Shown here piece after piece: positions 59,261 to 64,000 of a stretch of 64,000 nucleotides of DNA. How positions within the stretch are numbered: the first letter of the stretch is position 1; each line of letters starts with the position of its first letter. Under the pieces are notes generated by a model. The model saw only the letters and a program-made list of their open reading frames with translations. It ran no database searches and was not told the DNA's origin. A program made the translations under genes and the position numbers. The DNA is from Pyrinomonadaceae bacterium (GTDB lineage Bacteria; Acidobacteriota; Blastocatellia; Pyrinomonadales; Pyrinomonadaceae), in assembly GCA_019186825.1 (NCBI GenBank), contig JABARP010000014.1, forward strand, positions 62,001 to 126,000, written 5' to 3'.

Positions 59261-60757
59261 TTATGCTCCTCTAACTGGTGCTTCTCTAAAGCCGAATCCG
59301 GCTGAGCCCTTTTGCTCCCACATATCGTCATCGAGCATCGCCATCGCCTCTTCGCGATGCATGGGTGGGATGACGACCCTCTCGTCCATCGTCGGGAGGG
59401 ACGTGAGACGATAGACGGCTTCGGCCTCGGCCGCGTCCATCCCGCATTCAGCAAGTGCGTGCTCCACGACCTCTTTTGTTACATCGCCTACGGTTTCAAG
59501 CCGTTTGAAGAGCCTCACGGCATACTGCTTCTTTAGCGCGTAGCTGACCTGCCCGGTATTGCCCGCCGAGAATAGGCTCGCAAGATATTTGATCGGCAGA
59601 CGCGCCTTCTCGATCGGGCTGAACAGCTCTTCATTCGCCGTTTCGTAAACACCGTCATCCGTCTTTGCCATCACGGGCAATAGCGGCGGCACGTAGAACA
59701 GCATCGGCAACGTGCGGAATTCTGAGTGAAGGGGAAGAGCCATCTTCCACTCCTTCACATAGCGATATACCGGCGAACGCTCACAGGCCTCGAGCGTCCG
59801 CTCGTCAATGCCATTTTCTTTTGCCTTTTCGCGAACGACCGGGTCGCGCGGGTCAAGGATAATATCGCGATGGGCTTCAACGAGTTTGTCGTCGTCAACC
59901 TTCAGGGCATCGACCAGGCGATCGGCATCATAGAGGATGCCGCCGAGGTAGCGGATCCGGCCAACACAAGAGTGGAAGCACGCGGGAGCCTGACCGGTCT
60001 CCAGTCGCGGGAAGCAAAGGATGCACTTTTCACTCTTTCCGGTTGACCAGTTGTAGTAGGTCTTTTTATACGGACAGGCCGTCACGCACATTCGCCAACC
60101 GCGGCATACTTCCTGGTTTATAAGAACAATGCCGTCCTCACCGCGCTTGTAGATCGCTCCCGAAGGACAGGCAGCCACGCACGCGGGATTCAGACAGTGA
60201 TTGCAGATGCGTGGGAGATAGAAGAAGACGAGGCGTTCGACGTCGAACAACTCCTGCTGTTCTTCCGGGGTGAGCCCTTTGAAATTCGGATCGTTCTCCC
60301 CATACACCGGCGAGCCGCCGAGGTCATCGTCCCAGTTCGGGCCGGCCTCGATGTCCATGAACTTGCCCGTTACCATTGAGATCGGCCGGGCCGTCGGTTG
60401 GTCCGCACCTTCGGGGGAATCGAAAAGATCTTCGTACTTGTAGGTGAATGGCTCGTAATAATCGTCCATCTTCGGCAGGGAAGGATTGTGGAAGATATTG
60501 ATCAGCTTTGAGGCGCGGTTGCCCATCTTGAGCTCGGGTTTGCCATTCTCCTGTTTCTCCCAACCGCCGTTGTACTTGCTCTGGTCTTCCCATTTTGTCG
60601 GGTAGCCTGTACCAGGTTTTGTCTCGACATTGTTCCACCACATATATTCGGCACCCTTTCGGTCGGTCCAAACATTCTTGCAGGCGATAGAGCAAGTGTG
60701 GCAGCCGATGCACTTGTCCAGGTGAAAGACCATTGAGATCTGAAGTCTGACGTCCAT
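59261..60757 (-). CDS. narH: Respiratory nitrate reductase beta subunit, Fe-S protein
   Basis: A 498-residue subunit that carries one [3Fe-4S] and three [4Fe-4S] clusters. Visible sites are CIGCHTCSIACKNVWT near the N-terminus, CNHCLNPACVAACPSGAIYKR, and CRGWRMCVTACPYKKTY. A further set is CILCFPRLETGQAPACFHSC. The Trp in CRGWRMC is the feature that makes one cluster [3Fe-4S] in NarH. It links NarI to NarG and is 15 bases after narG. Confidence 0.95.
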   Translation of the reverse strand: MDVRLQISMVFHLDKCIGCHTCSIACKNVWTDRKGAEYMWWNNVETKPGTGYPTKWEDQSKYNGGWEKQENGKPELKMGNRASKLINIFHNPSLPKMDDYYEPFTYKYEDLFDSPEGADQPTARPISMVTGKFMDIEAGPNWDDDLGGSPVYGENDPNFKGLTPEEQQELFDVERLVFFYLPRICNHCLNPACVAACPSGAIYKRGEDGIVLINQEVCRGWRMCVTACPYKKTYYNWSTGKSEKCILCFPRLETGQAPACFHSCVGRIRYLGGILYDADRLVDALKVDDDKLVEAHRDIILDPRDPVVREKAKENGIDERTLEACERSPVYRYVKEWKMALPLHSEFRTLPMLFYVPPLLPVMAKTDDGVYETANEELFSPIEKARLPIKYLASLFSAGNTGQVSYALKKQYAVRLFKRLETVGDVTKEVVEHALAECGMDAAEAEAVYRLTSLPTMDERVVIPPMHREEAMAMLDDDMWEQKGSAGFGFREAPVRGA

Positions 60758-60772
60758 AGTTTGAAATCCCCT

Positions 60773-64000
<3,228 letters not shown>

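Overview
The window reads as a stretch of chromosome from an acidobacterium, most plausibly class Blastocatellia. This is an inference. It rests on moderately high GC, an Oar-like carboxypeptidase-regulatory/TonB receptor, alternative complex III, a KorAB 2-oxoacid:ferredoxin oxidoreductase, and degenerate CGCAAAG-type intergenic repeats. No 16S gene or other decisive marker is present.

Layout. 1-8 kb is housekeeping: the 5' end of a sugar-phosphate nucleotidyltransferase, an MFS transporter, an AIM24 protein, a PTS enzyme I homologue, an export-type protein, an unusually long RNase P RNA, a TPR protein and a prepilin peptidase. 8-10 kb is a glutamate-synthase-like flavoprotein fused to ferredoxin domains. 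10-13 kb is a restriction-modification island (two DNA methyltransferases around a candidate nuclease) followed by a frameshifted remnant. 13-21 kb is a Crp/Fnr-type regulator and a tightly packed redox operon: cytochrome b, a molybdopterin enzyme of the Nas/Nap type, a universal stress protein, a 4Fe-4S subunit, a Rieske protein, a small membrane protein, a DUF3565 protein and a SLAC1/TehA channel. A convergent Ric iron-sulfur repair gene follows. 22-28 kb holds korA and korB, split by a radical SAM gene, a two-domain lipoprotein and a repeat field.

28-49 kb is a carbohydrate and sugar-acid locus: eda, kdgK, a ROK regulator, a sodium/solute symporter, two SDRs, a cytosolic periplasmic-binding-protein homologue, a TonB-dependent receptor, a GH38-like enzyme, a six-hairpin-type glycosidase, an esterase, an enolase-superfamily dehydratase, a DUF4185-like protein and an FAH-family hydrolase. 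It appears to take up and cut a glycan and to degrade the released sugar acids by a phosphorylative route (KdgK/Eda) and a diketo-acid hydrolase route.

49-64 kb (minus strand) is a tyrosine phenol-lyase-like gene and, upstream of it, one continuous operon narG-narH-narJ-narI-actA-actB-actC-actD-actE-actF. It joins a respiratory nitrate reductase to a complete alternative complex III with only 4 bases between narI and actA.

The most interesting points are this nar-act operon, the second molybdoenzyme/Rieske/cytochrome b cluster of unknown substrate, and a shared palindrome (TATGA-N6-TCATA) upstream of that cluster and beside ric. The palindrome suggests a nitrogen-oxide or redox regulon under the local Crp-type protein.
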